Of a DNA stretch of 64,000 bases, positions 53,541 to 62,196 are shown in pieces (position 1 is the stretch's first letter; every line of letters begins with the position of its first letter). The DNA comes from Bin87 sp965261195 (lineage in GTDB: Bacteria; Chloroflexota; Dehalococcoidia; Lucifugimonadales; UBA3495), in contig OZ253455.1 in the NCBI GenBank assembly GCA_965261195.1, positions 3,534,001 through 3,598,000 on the forward strand, in the 5' to 3' direction. The position numbers were made by a program, and so were the translations under genes. Under the pieces are notes generated by a model. That model worked only from the letters and a program-made list of their open reading frames with translations, made no database searches and was not told the DNA's origin.

Positions 53541-53906
53541 TCAGGTCAACGGTTCGAGTAACTCCAAGAACTGCTCCACGTCGTTCAACGCGTCGGCTAC
53601 GTTATCGGCGTCGTCAATATCTTCGTAGAAATTCGAGTGCAGGTGATTGGCAGACCGGAATAGCCGACTGATAGTAATATCCCTGCGTTCGTCAGCCAGT
53701 ATTTTTACCGCTTGCCAGATGTGACGATGAGTTTTGTGGTCCCAACCTCGTTGTTCCGCGACGGCCTTTACCATCTGCGCTGCCGCACCCCACCCCTTTT
53801 CGGACGCTTGGCGGGTGTCTCCTTGCCTCAATTCAGTTCGCGCCTGTGCCAATCGCGCCTGTGCCAATAGGGTGCGGCTAGCTGCGTGGTAGGGTTGCGT
53901 AGTCAT
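53541..53906 (-). CDS. PaREP1/HEPN-like small protein (second)
   Basis: The 121-residue helical protein has AQARTELRQGDTRQASEKGWGAAAQMVKAVAE and HLHSNFYEDIDDADNVADALNDVEQFLELL, the PaREP1/HEPN pattern shared with the gene at 9261. GGAG precedes ATG 53906. No nuclease motif or antitoxin partner is visible next to it, so a toxin role is unsupported. Confidence 0.75.
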   Translation of the reverse strand: MTTQPYHAASRTLLAQARLAQARTELRQGDTRQASEKGWGAAAQMVKAVAEQRGWDHKTHRHIWQAVKILADERRDITISRLFRSANHLHSNFYEDIDDADNVADALNDVEQFLELLEPLT

Positions 53907-54070
53907 GCCGGTCTCCAATTCCGAATTGCGCCAGTGTGGTCAAGACCGCACTGGTATTCAATATATCCGCTCCAATAGCGTTGACAACCGATTACCGCTG
54001 CCGTGTCCAGCGTAGCAGGTTCAGGCGGCAGCCGGGAGTCCCTCTTTGAGTTGAGATTTCAGCGCGAGTT

Positions 54071-54122
54071 TAGGAACCGCCTCAAGGGCGTGCAGTTCAT
54101 AGGAACCGCCTCAAGGGTGTGC
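54071..54122. repeat. Two 23-bp direct repeats
   Basis: TAGGAACCGCCTCAAGGGCGTGC (54071-54093) recurs at 54100-54122 with one change and a 6-bp spacer. The second copy ends in the target site GGGTGTGC duplicated by the adjacent IS66-like element, so the element inserted at the edge of this pair. Confidence 0.8.
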
Positions 54123-54235
54123 GTAACTGTTCAGAGTTGCGGGGATCTGCCGACTATTCGGCCTATTGTGGAGGGGCATCCAAGCACGAATTTCCAAAGC
54201 AAACCGTTGCCGTCCCCTCAAACGTGAACAGTTAC
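54123..54235. mobile_element. 113-bp IS66-like MITE
   Basis: Perfect 11-bp inverted ends GTAACTGTTCA (54123-54133) and TGAACAGTTAC (54225-54235) are flanked by exact 8-bp repeats GGGTGTGC at 54115-54122 and 54236-54243. Ends and 8-bp duplication match IS66-family transposition and the larger element at 10505-11168. It has no coding capacity. It lies in the 427-bp gap upstream of the heme-locus regulator, where nothing else is seen. Confidence 0.85.
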
Positions 54236-54333
54236 GGGTGTGCGGTTCAATTGACGCTCGGATGTCGTTGTGCTAGGATTGGCGGGCAAAACTCACTGTC
54301 AGCATCGGTTTGTTGAGAATTCTACAGGTTTTT

Positions 54334-54963
54334 ATGGCAACGGGTACTCAGAATATATCGCGCTGGATGTCGTTGGGCGAAGTCAGCCGCACGCTGGACA
54401 TCAATGAGGCGACGTTGCGGCAGTGGGCCGACCGGGGTCGTTTGCCGGTGTTTCGGACGCCGGGCGGACATCGACGGTTCCTGCGCGAAGACGTTGAAGC
54501 GCTGATGCAGGGTTCAGCAAGCGCCGCAACCACCGGGCCCGACCCGGAGGAGCTGGCGCTGCGTCGAATCCGGCGCAAATTGAGCCAAATGGACCCGTTG
54601 GTGCAAACTTGGATTGGCGGGTTTCAGGCCGAGGGTCGCGACCGTATGCGGTTGTTCGGCCGGCGTCTGTTGTCTCTGCTGTTGCAGGAGGGGCTGAACG
54701 GGCGTGGCCGGCGCAAGGGTGAAACCCTGTCGGAAAGCCATATGCTGGGCCACGAATACGGCACCGAAATGGCAGACCGCGCGGTGTCGCTGTCCGACAG
54801 TGTGCAGGCGTTCCTGTTCTTTCGACAGGCCGTGGTGGAAGTGGTGCGGCTGGAACGGTTGAAGCAGGTGATTGAAATTTCCGACCGGGTGCTCTTGGGT
54901 CTGGTGGACGCATACGGGGCCAGGTTGACCGATATTAACGCAGCCGCCGACCAGAACGCGTAG
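54334..54963 (+). CDS. MerR-type HTH regulator at head of heme locus
   Basis: The 209-residue protein has an N-terminal MerR/excisionase-type helix-turn-helix: MSLGEVSRTLDINEATLRQWADRGRLPVFRTPGGHRRFLREDVEAL. The C-terminal 130 residues form a helical domain (MDPLVQTWIGGFQAEGRDRMRLFGRRLLSLLL) resembling RsbRD-like sensor modules, without visible cofactor ligands. The gene starts 28 bp before ahbAB, so it may control that operon in response to heme or iron state; this is inferred from position. Confidence 0.8.
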   Translation: MATGTQNISRWMSLGEVSRTLDINEATLRQWADRGRLPVFRTPGGHRRFLREDVEALMQGSASAATTGPDPEELALRRIRRKLSQMDPLVQTWIGGFQAEGRDRMRLFGRRLLSLLLQEGLNGRGRRKGETLSESHMLGHEYGTEMADRAVSLSDSVQAFLFFRQAVVEVVRLERLKQVIEISDRVLLGLVDAYGARLTDINAAADQNA

Positions 54964-54991
54964 CTCGCGGGCGGCAACAAAGAGAGGCGAG

Positions 54992-56074
54992 ATGACCACC
55001 GGAACGATGGACATTACGGACCGCAAGCTCCTGAACATTATCCAGACCGAGTTTCCGGTTGTGGAAGAACCGTACCGAGCGGTCGCGGAGCAGCTGGGCA
55101 TCGCCGAAGCGGATGTTCTGGAGCGGCTGGCCGAATTGAAGCGCCAGAACGTGGTGCGTCAGGTCAGCGCGATTTTCGACACGCGACGGCTGGGTTACAA
55201 GACTACGTTGGTGGCCTTCGCCTATGCCGACCCCGACCTGCACAGCGGGGCAATATTCATCAACCGACACCCCGGCGTCAGCCACAACTACGCCCGGGAA
55301 GGTTCCTACTACAACCTCTGGTTCACGCTGGCCGTGCCGCCGGATGGCGACCTTGAGGCCACCGTCCGCTGGATGGCGGAACAAACCCATGCCATCGAGT
55401 TTCGTGTTATGCCGACCATCCGGTTTTTCAAGATTGGCGTGAACTTCGATATGGTCAAGCAGCGCAGCGACGCCCATAACTACAGTCCCGATGGCATCGG
55501 CAACCCGCAAATTCCGTCGGCCGGCTGGAATCAGGCGCAGGCCATCACCGACTGGGACAAGGACGTTATCAGGGAGGCTCAGGAAGACCTGCCGCTGGTG
55601 TCGCGCCCGTTTGATGTCATGGCCTCTCGATTGGGGTTGTCGGCGCCGGAACTGTTTGCCCAGTTGGCGGAGTACCAGGAGCGCAAATTGATGCGTCGGT
55701 TCAGCGCGGTGCTGCACCACCGACGCTCCGGATTCCGGGCCAACGCTATGATTGTGTGGAAAGTTCCGCCGGAACGGTCGGAGGAAGTGGGCATGATAAT
55801 GGCCCAGAACTCGGCGGTGACCCACTGTTACGAGCGTCCTACGTTCCCGGACTGGGAATACAGCCATTTCACCATGGTACACGCGCCGACGCGTGACCAG
55901 TGCGAGGACATTGGCCGGGACATCGCGGCGGCTACGGGCATCACCGACAACCTGCTGCTGTACAGCACACGCGAGTACAAAAAGACGCGGGTGCGCTATT
56001 TCGTGGAAGATCACGAAGGCACTTGGGATACGGCCGAGGCAGCCGAAGCGCTGGCCGAACCGGTCGGGAGCTAA
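54992..56074 (+). CDS. ahbAB: Fused siroheme decarboxylase AhbA-AhbB
   Basis: The 360-residue protein is two AsnC/Lrp-like halves in tandem. The N-half has ITDRKLLNIIQTEFPVVEEPYRAVAEQLG and VSHNYAREGSYYNLWFTL; the C-half has WDKDVIREAQEDLPLVSRPFDVMASRLG and VTHCYERPTFPDWEYSHFTMVHA. These blocks are diagnostic of siroheme decarboxylase, which removes the C12 and C18 acetate carboxyls to give didecarboxysiroheme in the alternative heme pathway. The subunits are usually separate AhbA and AhbB chains; here they are one gene. It leads directly to a Met8-like enzyme, which supplies siroheme. ahbC and ahbD are not in the window. Confidence 0.9.
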   Translation: MTTGTMDITDRKLLNIIQTEFPVVEEPYRAVAEQLGIAEADVLERLAELKRQNVVRQVSAIFDTRRLGYKTTLVAFAYADPDLHSGAIFINRHPGVSHNYAREGSYYNLWFTLAVPPDGDLEATVRWMAEQTHAIEFRVMPTIRFFKIGVNFDMVKQRSDAHNYSPDGIGNPQIPSAGWNQAQAITDWDKDVIREAQEDLPLVSRPFDVMASRLGLSAPELFAQLAEYQERKLMRRFSAVLHHRRSGFRANAMIVWKVPPERSEEVGMIMAQNSAVTHCYERPTFPDWEYSHFTMVHAPTRDQCEDIGRDIAAATGITDNLLLYSTREYKKTRVRYFVEDHEGTWDTAEAAEALAEPVGS

Positions 56075-56123
56075 CCGTCGCTAGTCTGAACTTACCGCAG
56101 AGTTTCATCTACACCGGAATATT

Positions 56124-56843
56124 ATGCCTGAATACTACCCCGTTTACCTGAACCTGACCGGCAAGTGCTGCGTGATTTTAGGCGGCGGCGCCATCGCGCA
56201 GGGCAAAATTGCGGCCCTCAGGGACGCCGGCGCCAGCATCACGGTGATCAGTCCGGACGCCACCGATGGGATCAAACGGGCCGCCCAGCGCCGGGACGTT
56301 ACCTGGCTGGAACGGGAGTATGAGCCGGGCGACCTGGAGGGCGCATTCATCGCCGTGGCCGCCACCAACGTGTGGCACGTGAATCGGCAGATTCATGAGG
56401 AAGCTGAGGCCAGGGGCGTATTGCTGAATGTCGTTGACGATCCCGACCAATGCTCGTTCATTGCTCCGTCGATAGTGCGGCGGGATCCGATTACGCTGGC
56501 GATATCAACCGGCGGAGCCAGCCCTGCGCTGGCGCGCAAGATGCGCGAAGTCCTGTCCGAGGCGCGGGTGTTGCAGTGGGCTGAATTGGCTGGCGTGCTG
56601 GCCCAGGCAAGGCGGGTCATCAAGGACCAACGGACGGTGATCGACCCGACCCGTTGGCAGTGTGTCATCACCGAGGAACTGCTGGAACTGACGCGAAATG
56701 GCGACGATGCTGCGGCGGTTAACATCATCCTGAATCAATTGCAGGACTCGGAGATACCGGAGATGTGCGCTGATTTGTCGAAATGCCGTTCCGGGGGCTG
56801 TGCGAAACGGGCCGCCCTGCGAGCTGCGGAGGCGGTAAGTTGA
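56124..56843 (+). CDS. Precorrin-2 dehydrogenase/sirohydrochlorin ferrochelatase
   Basis: The 239-residue Met8-like protein begins MPEYYPVYLNLTGKCCVILGGGAIAQGK, the NAD-binding site, and has NVVDDPDQCSFIAPSIVRRDPITLAISTGGASPALARKMRE. It oxidises precorrin-2 and inserts iron to give siroheme, the substrate of the preceding AhbAB. Its stop overlaps the TTG start of hemA. The C-terminal CSGG-type cysteine stretch (KCRSGGCAKRAAL) is atypical and may bind metal. Confidence 0.93.
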   Translation: MPEYYPVYLNLTGKCCVILGGGAIAQGKIAALRDAGASITVISPDATDGIKRAAQRRDVTWLEREYEPGDLEGAFIAVAATNVWHVNRQIHEEAEARGVLLNVVDDPDQCSFIAPSIVRRDPITLAISTGGASPALARKMREVLSEARVLQWAELAGVLAQARRVIKDQRTVIDPTRWQCVITEELLELTRNGDDAAAVNIILNQLQDSEIPEMCADLSKCRSGGCAKRAALRAAEAVS

Positions 56844-58120
56844 GCCTGCTAGTGCTGGGTCTGGACCACCGCACGGCGCCGGTGGAGGTGCGCGAGCGGT
56901 TGAGCGTAGAGCGGGAACAGCTGCCCGACGCGCTGAAACAACTCGCGGCCTATGTGCCGCAATCGGTGATTCTGTCCACCTGCAACCGCACGGAGATTTA
57001 CACCTACGACCGGGACGATATTGGCCTGGTGGGGCGCGTCGGTAATTTCCTGATTGGCTATTCGGGAATCGAAGGATCGGCGCTGGAGCGGCATCTGTAT
57101 CAGGCTTGGGAAGGCGAGTGTGTGCAGCACCTGTTCCGGGTAGCTGGCGGCTTGGAATCAATGATTGTGGGCGAGCGGCAGATTTTGGGGCAGGTGCGCG
57201 CATCGTTCAGCACGGCCAGCCAAACGGGATCAGTGCAGAGCCCGTTGACCAGGGTGTTCCACAGCGCTCTGCGGGCCGGCCGACGGGTGCATCGTGAAAC
57301 CAATATTGGTCGCCACTCGCGGTCGGTGAGTCGGGCCGCCGTGCAGCTGGCCAGGGGGATGTTCGACCGGCTCGATGATCGTCGGGCGCTGGTCATCGGG
57401 GCCGGCGACGCGGGTCGCATGGTGGCCTGGGCGCTGGGCGATGCTGGGGTCAAGGCGATTACCGTTACCAACCGTACTCAGTGGCGCGCGGAAGACCTGG
57501 CAAAAGAGCTGGGCGGCGTCGCGGCGCCTTTTGAGGGTCTGCAAAGCGCGCTGGCCGACGCCGATTTGGTAATCAGCAGCACGGGTTCGCCCGGTTACGT
57601 GGTGGACACCGGGATGGTGTCCGAAGCGGTGCGCAATCGGGACACTTCGGATCCATTGATGCTGATAGACATTGCCGTCCCACGCGATGTGGATCCCGCG
57701 GTGGCGGAGCTGGATGGTGTGCGGCTGTACGACATCGACGCGCTGGGCCAGGTTGCAGAAACCGCGCTGGACAGTCTGGACACCGAGGTAAGCGCCGCGA
57801 CCGGAATTATCGACGAGGAATGGACCAGGTTCGTCGAGCGGTGGAATTCGTCGGAAACGCTGGAACTGGTGGCGGCGATGCGTCAGCGCGCGGAGCAAGT
57901 GCGCCGGCTGGAAGTGGAGCGAACGCTCAAACAGCTGGGCGCCGATGCAGATGGAGCAACAGCGGAACGCCTGCACGCCATGACTGCTGCGTTGGTCAAG
58001 AAGTTGCTGCATCAGCCGACGGTTGGGCTGCGCACCGGTGACAGCGCTTCGGTGTTTCCGGTGGCCCAAAAACTCTTTGACACTGACGCCAAACCTGACC
58101 GGGGCCGTGGCCGCCGGTAA
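56840..58120 (+). CDS. hemA: Glutamyl-tRNA reductase
   Basis: The 426-residue enzyme reduces Glu-tRNA to glutamate-1-semialdehyde. The start is TTG 56840 with GGAGGCGG upstream and overlap with the previous stop. Catalytic Cys48 lies in ILSTCNRTEIY, and VAGGLESMIVGERQILGQV and the NADPH loop VIGAGDAGRM follow. The C-terminal dimerisation helices end near residue 400. Confidence 0.96.
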   Translation: MSLLVLGLDHRTAPVEVRERLSVEREQLPDALKQLAAYVPQSVILSTCNRTEIYTYDRDDIGLVGRVGNFLIGYSGIEGSALERHLYQAWEGECVQHLFRVAGGLESMIVGERQILGQVRASFSTASQTGSVQSPLTRVFHSALRAGRRVHRETNIGRHSRSVSRAAVQLARGMFDRLDDRRALVIGAGDAGRMVAWALGDAGVKAITVTNRTQWRAEDLAKELGGVAAPFEGLQSALADADLVISSTGSPGYVVDTGMVSEAVRNRDTSDPLMLIDIAVPRDVDPAVAELDGVRLYDIDALGQVAETALDSLDTEVSAATGIIDEEWTRFVERWNSSETLELVAAMRQRAEQVRRLEVERTLKQLGADADGATAERLHAMTAALVKKLLHQPTVGLRTGDSASVFPVAQKLFDTDAKPDRGRGRR

Positions 58121-58133
58121 AGGGCCGCGTACC

Positions 58134-59048
58134 GTGGTGCGGGTGGGCACCAGGGGTAGCCGGCTGGCCCTTATTCAAACTGATTTGACGCTGGCCATCC
58201 TGCGGGCAGCGTTCCCGGACGTGTCCTTTGAGGTTGTAACGGTTACCACCCAGGGCGACGCCAATCAAACGGCGCCGTTGGCCGGAATGGGCCTGGGCGT
58301 GTTCGTCAAAGAGATTGAGCGCCGCCTGGAAGCCGGCGATATCGACATGGCCGTACACAGCCTGAAGGATATGCCCACCGTGTTGCCGGCGGGGATGACC
58401 ATCGGGGCCGTGCTGGAGCGGGCCGACCCGCGGGATGTGCTGGTTACGCACCTGGGCACGGGCTTGGCGGATTATCCGTCGGGGGGATTGATTGGAACCA
58501 GCAGCCCCCGGCGCGCCGCGCAAATCGCCGGCAGCCGTCCCGACGTTGCCATTGTGCCGATTCGAGGCAACGTGGAAACTCGGCTCCGCAAAGCCGGCGG
58601 CGAGGAGTGTGACGGAACCGTAGTGGCCGCCGCCGGGCTGCTCCGTTTGGGTATGGCTGACGTAATCACCGAGTACCTGCCGCCGCAGGAATTTGTCCCG
58701 CCGCCAGGCCAGGGCGCGATGGCGGTGGAGATTCGCGCGGACGACGACTGGATGCGCGAGGTGGTGTCATCAGCGCACCACCAGGCTACGGGTGCGGCGG
58801 TTAATGCCGAGCGGTCGTTTCTGGAGGCGTTGGGCGGGGGATGTCAGGTGCCGGTGGGCGCTTATGCCGATACGGTCGGCACAGATGCTATGCGGTTGGA
58901 GCTGAACGTGTTCCTGGCATCGCCCGACGGCGGCCGGGCTTACCGTGCCACCGTCAATGGCACCGCGGTTGATCCGACTGACTTGGCATCGGTGGCGTGG
59001 GAGCAGCTGCGGCAGCAGGGCGCCGACACGCTCCTGACCAGCGTTTAG
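58134..59048 (+). CDS. hemC: Porphobilinogen deaminase
   Basis: The 304-residue enzyme has VGTRGSRLALIQTDL, the SLKDMP loop, and the dipyrromethane-cofactor cysteine in ALGGGCQVPVGA. It polymerises four porphobilinogens to hydroxymethylbilane. GTG 58134, nine bases after AAAGGG, is chosen; GTG 58107 would overlap hemA by 14 bp and add nine residues. The gene follows hemA closely. Confidence 0.95.
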   Translation: MVRVGTRGSRLALIQTDLTLAILRAAFPDVSFEVVTVTTQGDANQTAPLAGMGLGVFVKEIERRLEAGDIDMAVHSLKDMPTVLPAGMTIGAVLERADPRDVLVTHLGTGLADYPSGGLIGTSSPRRAAQIAGSRPDVAIVPIRGNVETRLRKAGGEECDGTVVAAAGLLRLGMADVITEYLPPQEFVPPPGQGAMAVEIRADDDWMREVVSSAHHQATGAAVNAERSFLEALGGGCQVPVGAYADTVGTDAMRLELNVFLASPDGGRAYRATVNGTAVDPTDLASVAWEQLRQQGADTLLTSV

Positions 59049-59073
59049 TGTACGCCGAGTCGAGCGTCAGGCA

Positions 59074-60609
59074 GTGAGCGCGTCAAGGGGCAAAGTTTAC
59101 CTGGTGGGAGCCGGGCCGGGGGATCCGGGTTTGCTCACGGTGAAGGGCGCGAGAGTGCTCGCCGCCGCCGATGTGGTCGTGTATGACCGACTGCTGGATC
59201 CATCGTTGTTGACGCTGACCAGAGAGACGGCCCGGAGCGTCTTCGTCGGCAAGGAGCGCGGACGGCAGGCGCTGTCGCAGGGTGAGATTAACGACCTGCT
59301 GGTGTCGGAAGGGTTGGCCGGCCATTGCGTGGTGCGGCTGAAAGGCGGCGATCCGTTCGTCTTCGGGCGCGGCGGCGAGGAAGCGCTGGCGCTGGCCCAC
59401 GCTGGGGTGTCCTACGAGGTGGTGCCGGGTGTTACCTCGGCGATTGCGGCGGCAGCCTACGCCGGTATCCCGGTAACCCACCGCGGTGTCTCGACGGCGG
59501 TAACCATCGTTACGGGCAGCGAAGACCCCACCAAGGGTGAAACGTCCACGCCGTGGCCGGCGTTGGCCCGGGCTGGCGGTACGCTGGTGGTGCTGATGGG
59601 TTGGGCGACCCTCCCCGGCATTATCACGACGCTGCAGGATAACGGCATGGCCGCCGACACGCCGGTTGCGCTGGTGCAGTGGGGTACGTGGAGCCGGCAA
59701 AAAACCGTATCGGGGACGCTGGCGGACATCGCGAAACGCGGTAAGGCGGCCGGCATCGGGTCGCCGGTGGTGGCAATCATCGGCGCGGTGGCCGCGCTGC
59801 GCGACGACATCGCCTGGTTCGACCGGCGCCCGTTGTGGGGCAAGCGCGTGCTGGTAACGCGGTCGCGCACCCAGGCATCGCATCTGATTGAGCTATTGTC
59901 CGAGTTGGGCGCGGAACCCATCGAATTGCCGTCTATCGAAATTGGGCCGCTTGCAGACTATGGCGAACTGGACAGCGCGTTGACTGAGACGGCCGGCGTG
60001 GAGGGTCGCTGGATTATTTTCGCGAGCGCCAATGCCGTTGAATACGTGTGGGCGCGGTTGCAGGCTATGGGGCATGACGCCCGTTACTTCGCCGGCGCCA
60101 CGATAGCTGCCATCGGGCCAGCGACTTCGGATGCGTTGGTCAGGCGTGGCATACAGCCCGATTTCGTGCCGCGGCGGTCGGTGTCGGCAGAGGTTATTGC
60201 CGAGCTGGAGGGTCGGGACTGGAACGACCGTCTGGCGCTGCTGCCGGGGTCTGCCATTGGCCGGGATGAGTTGGCCAGCGGCTTGACGAGGCTGGGCGCG
60301 AACGTCCGAAGGGTCGCCGCCTACCGGAACGTGCGCCCCGAGGGTATTGCAGCTCAGGCTGTCGAGACGTTGCAAGAAGGTGTCGATGTGGTAACCTTCA
60401 CCAGTTCGTCTACGGTGCGAAACCTGCTGGAAATACTAGGCGAACAGCGCGATCTGCTGCGCGGCAGCGTTACGGCGTGCATCGGGCCGATTACCGCCGC
60501 CACCGCCGTCGAGAACGGGTTGCAGGTTGACATAATCGCTGATACGTACAATGTGGAAGGGCTGGCCGACGCGCTGGTCAGCCACTTTGCCGATGGCCGC
60601 GACGTTTAG
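59074..60609 (+). CDS. cobA-hemD: Fused uroporphyrinogen-III methyltransferase/synthase (CobA-HemD)
   Basis: The 511-residue protein joins an N-terminal SAM-dependent methyltransferase (VYLVGAGPGDPGLLTVKGA at the start, YDRLLDPSLL, LKGGDPFVFGRGGEEA, VVPGVTSAIAAAAYAGIPVTHR) to a C-terminal HemD from about residue 250 (GKRVLVTRSRTQASHLIELL and TFTSSSTVRNLLEIL). It closes uroporphyrinogen III and methylates it to precorrin-2. GTG 59074 is the start. The fusion channels substrate toward siroheme, consistent with AhbAB. Confidence 0.95.
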   Translation: MSASRGKVYLVGAGPGDPGLLTVKGARVLAAADVVVYDRLLDPSLLTLTRETARSVFVGKERGRQALSQGEINDLLVSEGLAGHCVVRLKGGDPFVFGRGGEEALALAHAGVSYEVVPGVTSAIAAAAYAGIPVTHRGVSTAVTIVTGSEDPTKGETSTPWPALARAGGTLVVLMGWATLPGIITTLQDNGMAADTPVALVQWGTWSRQKTVSGTLADIAKRGKAAGIGSPVVAIIGAVAALRDDIAWFDRRPLWGKRVLVTRSRTQASHLIELLSELGAEPIELPSIEIGPLADYGELDSALTETAGVEGRWIIFASANAVEYVWARLQAMGHDARYFAGATIAAIGPATSDALVRRGIQPDFVPRRSVSAEVIAELEGRDWNDRLALLPGSAIGRDELASGLTRLGANVRRVAAYRNVRPEGIAAQAVETLQEGVDVVTFTSSSTVRNLLEILGEQRDLLRGSVTACIGPITAATAVENGLQVDIIADTYNVEGLADALVSHFADGRDV

Positions 60610-60634
60610 TCGCCGACAACGAGGAGGCTTTACC

Positions 60635-61618
60635 ATGCTGAAACACCCTGCTTTGCGCCTGCGACGAGTGCGTGAAAAGGCGTCGGTGCGCGATCTGGTG
60701 CGTGAGACGCGGATGAGCGCTGCCAATTTCATCTACCCGATGTTCGTTACCCACGGCGAGAACGTTCGGCAGGAAATTGAGCCGATGCCCGGGTGCTATC
60801 ACACGTCCATTGACCGGCTCAGCGAAGAGATTGATGAGGTAGTGGAACTGGGAATACCGTCGGTGTTGCTGTTCGGTTTGCCGCCGGACAAGGACGCGGT
60901 GGGCAGTGGGGCCTATGACCCGGAAGGCATCATTCAGGAAGCAACGCGAGCCATCAAGCAGCGCGCGCCGGGGCTGATGGTGATCGGCGACGTGTGCCTG
61001 TGCGAGTACACCGACCACGGCCATTGCGGCGTCATTGACAACGGCAAGGTGGACAACGACGCCACGCTGGAGCTGCTGGCGCGCTCGGCGTTGACGCAGG
61101 TGCAGGCTGGCGCCGATATGGTGGCGCCGTCGTCGATGATGGACGGGCAGGTGCGGGCGATCCGCGAGACGCTGGACGCCCACGGCTACGACGACACGCC
61201 GATTATGGGGTATGCGGCCAAGTACGCTTCGTCGTTCTACGGGCCGTTTCGCATCGCCGCCGACTCCACCCCTCAGTTCGGCGACCGGCGCAGTTACCAG
61301 ATGGACCCGGCCAACCGGCGGATGGCGATGCGTGAAATTGAGTCGGACATTGCCGAGGGCGCCGACATTGTGATGGTGAAGCCGGCAATGGCCTACATGG
61401 ATGTCATCAAAGAGGCGCGCGAGCGTTACGACTACCCGCTGGCCGCCTACAACGTGAGCGGCGAATATTCCATGGTGAAGGCGGCGGCGCGGGCCGGCTG
61501 GGTCGATGAGAAGCCGATTACGCTGGAACTGTTGACGGCCATGCGCAGGGCCGGCGCCGACATCATAATTTCCTATCACGCCAAAGAAGTAGCCCGCTGG
61601 CTGCGAGGTGACGAGTAG
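60635..61618 (+). CDS. hemB: Delta-aminolevulinic acid dehydratase
   Basis: The 327-residue enzyme condenses two aminolevulinates to porphobilinogen. GAGGAGG precedes ATG 60635. The zinc-binding type is visible: DVCLCEYTDHGHCG contains three cysteines. Schiff-base lysines lie in YAAKYASSFYGPFR and VMVKPAMAY. It follows hemD by 25 bp. Confidence 0.97.
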   Translation: MLKHPALRLRRVREKASVRDLVRETRMSAANFIYPMFVTHGENVRQEIEPMPGCYHTSIDRLSEEIDEVVELGIPSVLLFGLPPDKDAVGSGAYDPEGIIQEATRAIKQRAPGLMVIGDVCLCEYTDHGHCGVIDNGKVDNDATLELLARSALTQVQAGADMVAPSSMMDGQVRAIRETLDAHGYDDTPIMGYAAKYASSFYGPFRIAADSTPQFGDRRSYQMDPANRRMAMREIESDIAEGADIVMVKPAMAYMDVIKEARERYDYPLAAYNVSGEYSMVKAAARAGWVDEKPITLELLTAMRRAGADIIISYHAKEVARWLRGDE

Positions 61619-61627
61619 GGGCTAAGG

Positions 61628-62155
61628 GTGGTTGTACGGGCATTCCGCAGTTGGATGGGTGGTATTGACGAGGCTACGGAAACCTGGCGAGGGCCGGTTA
61701 CGGTTGGAGTCGGCACGGCCATCGCATTGTGGGTAGTATGGTATTTCACCAAAGCGTCTTGTACGATGGAAAATGCCAGAGAAGGATTGTGCAACGCTAG
61801 TAATCTAGCCAACTTTATCAACCACCAGATTATGGCGCAGTGTTTGGCCTTGGGTTTGGGCAGCGCCACGCTGAAAGGAGGTTACAACGCAATTATGCTG
61901 AGCCGGGAACGCAAACGCGCCGACGCCGCTGAACAGCGATTGGAAGACGAACGGAAGCGCTCAACGCAACAGGTTGAAGACGAACGGAAGCGCTCAACGC
62001 AACAAGTTGAAGACGAACGGAAGCGAATAGATGCAATGCTTGAAGAGCACCGGGCCGAGCGGCAGGTTATGCTGAGCACTATGGCGGAAATCAGCAACAC
62101 CCTCGCACGGCTGCTGGCGCGCCAGCAAAACGGACGGTCGTCACCGGAAAACTGA
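61628..62155 (+). CDS. Small membrane protein with repeat coiled coil
   Basis: The 175-residue protein has one or two hydrophobic helices at about 23-43 and 68-85, then a charged coiled coil with near-identical 11-residue units (EDERKRSTQQV) at about 106-132. The units come from 33-bp tandem repeats at 61943-62026. No homologue is recognised. It lies between hemB and hemL, probably co-transcribed; a role in heme synthesis is unproven. GTG 61628 start. Confidence 0.65.
   Translation: MVVRAFRSWMGGIDEATETWRGPVTVGVGTAIALWVVWYFTKASCTMENAREGLCNASNLANFINHQIMAQCLALGLGSATLKGGYNAIMLSRERKRADAAEQRLEDERKRSTQQVEDERKRSTQQVEDERKRIDAMLEEHRAERQVMLSTMAEISNTLARLLARQQNGRSSPEN
61943..62026. repeat. 33-bp in-frame tandem repeat
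   Basis: Two full copies (61943-61975, 61976-62008, one base different) and a partial third (62009-62026) start with GAAGACGAACGGAAGCG. They encode part of the coiled coil of the preceding gene. Confidence 0.9.
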
Positions 62156-62196
62156 TCATCACAACCGGAATCCGATTACCAGAGGTATCAAACGAT

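Noticed and set aside
54071..54122. Possible CRISPR array
   Set aside because: Only two copies, with a 6-bp spacer, and no cas genes. They are simple direct repeats next to a MITE.
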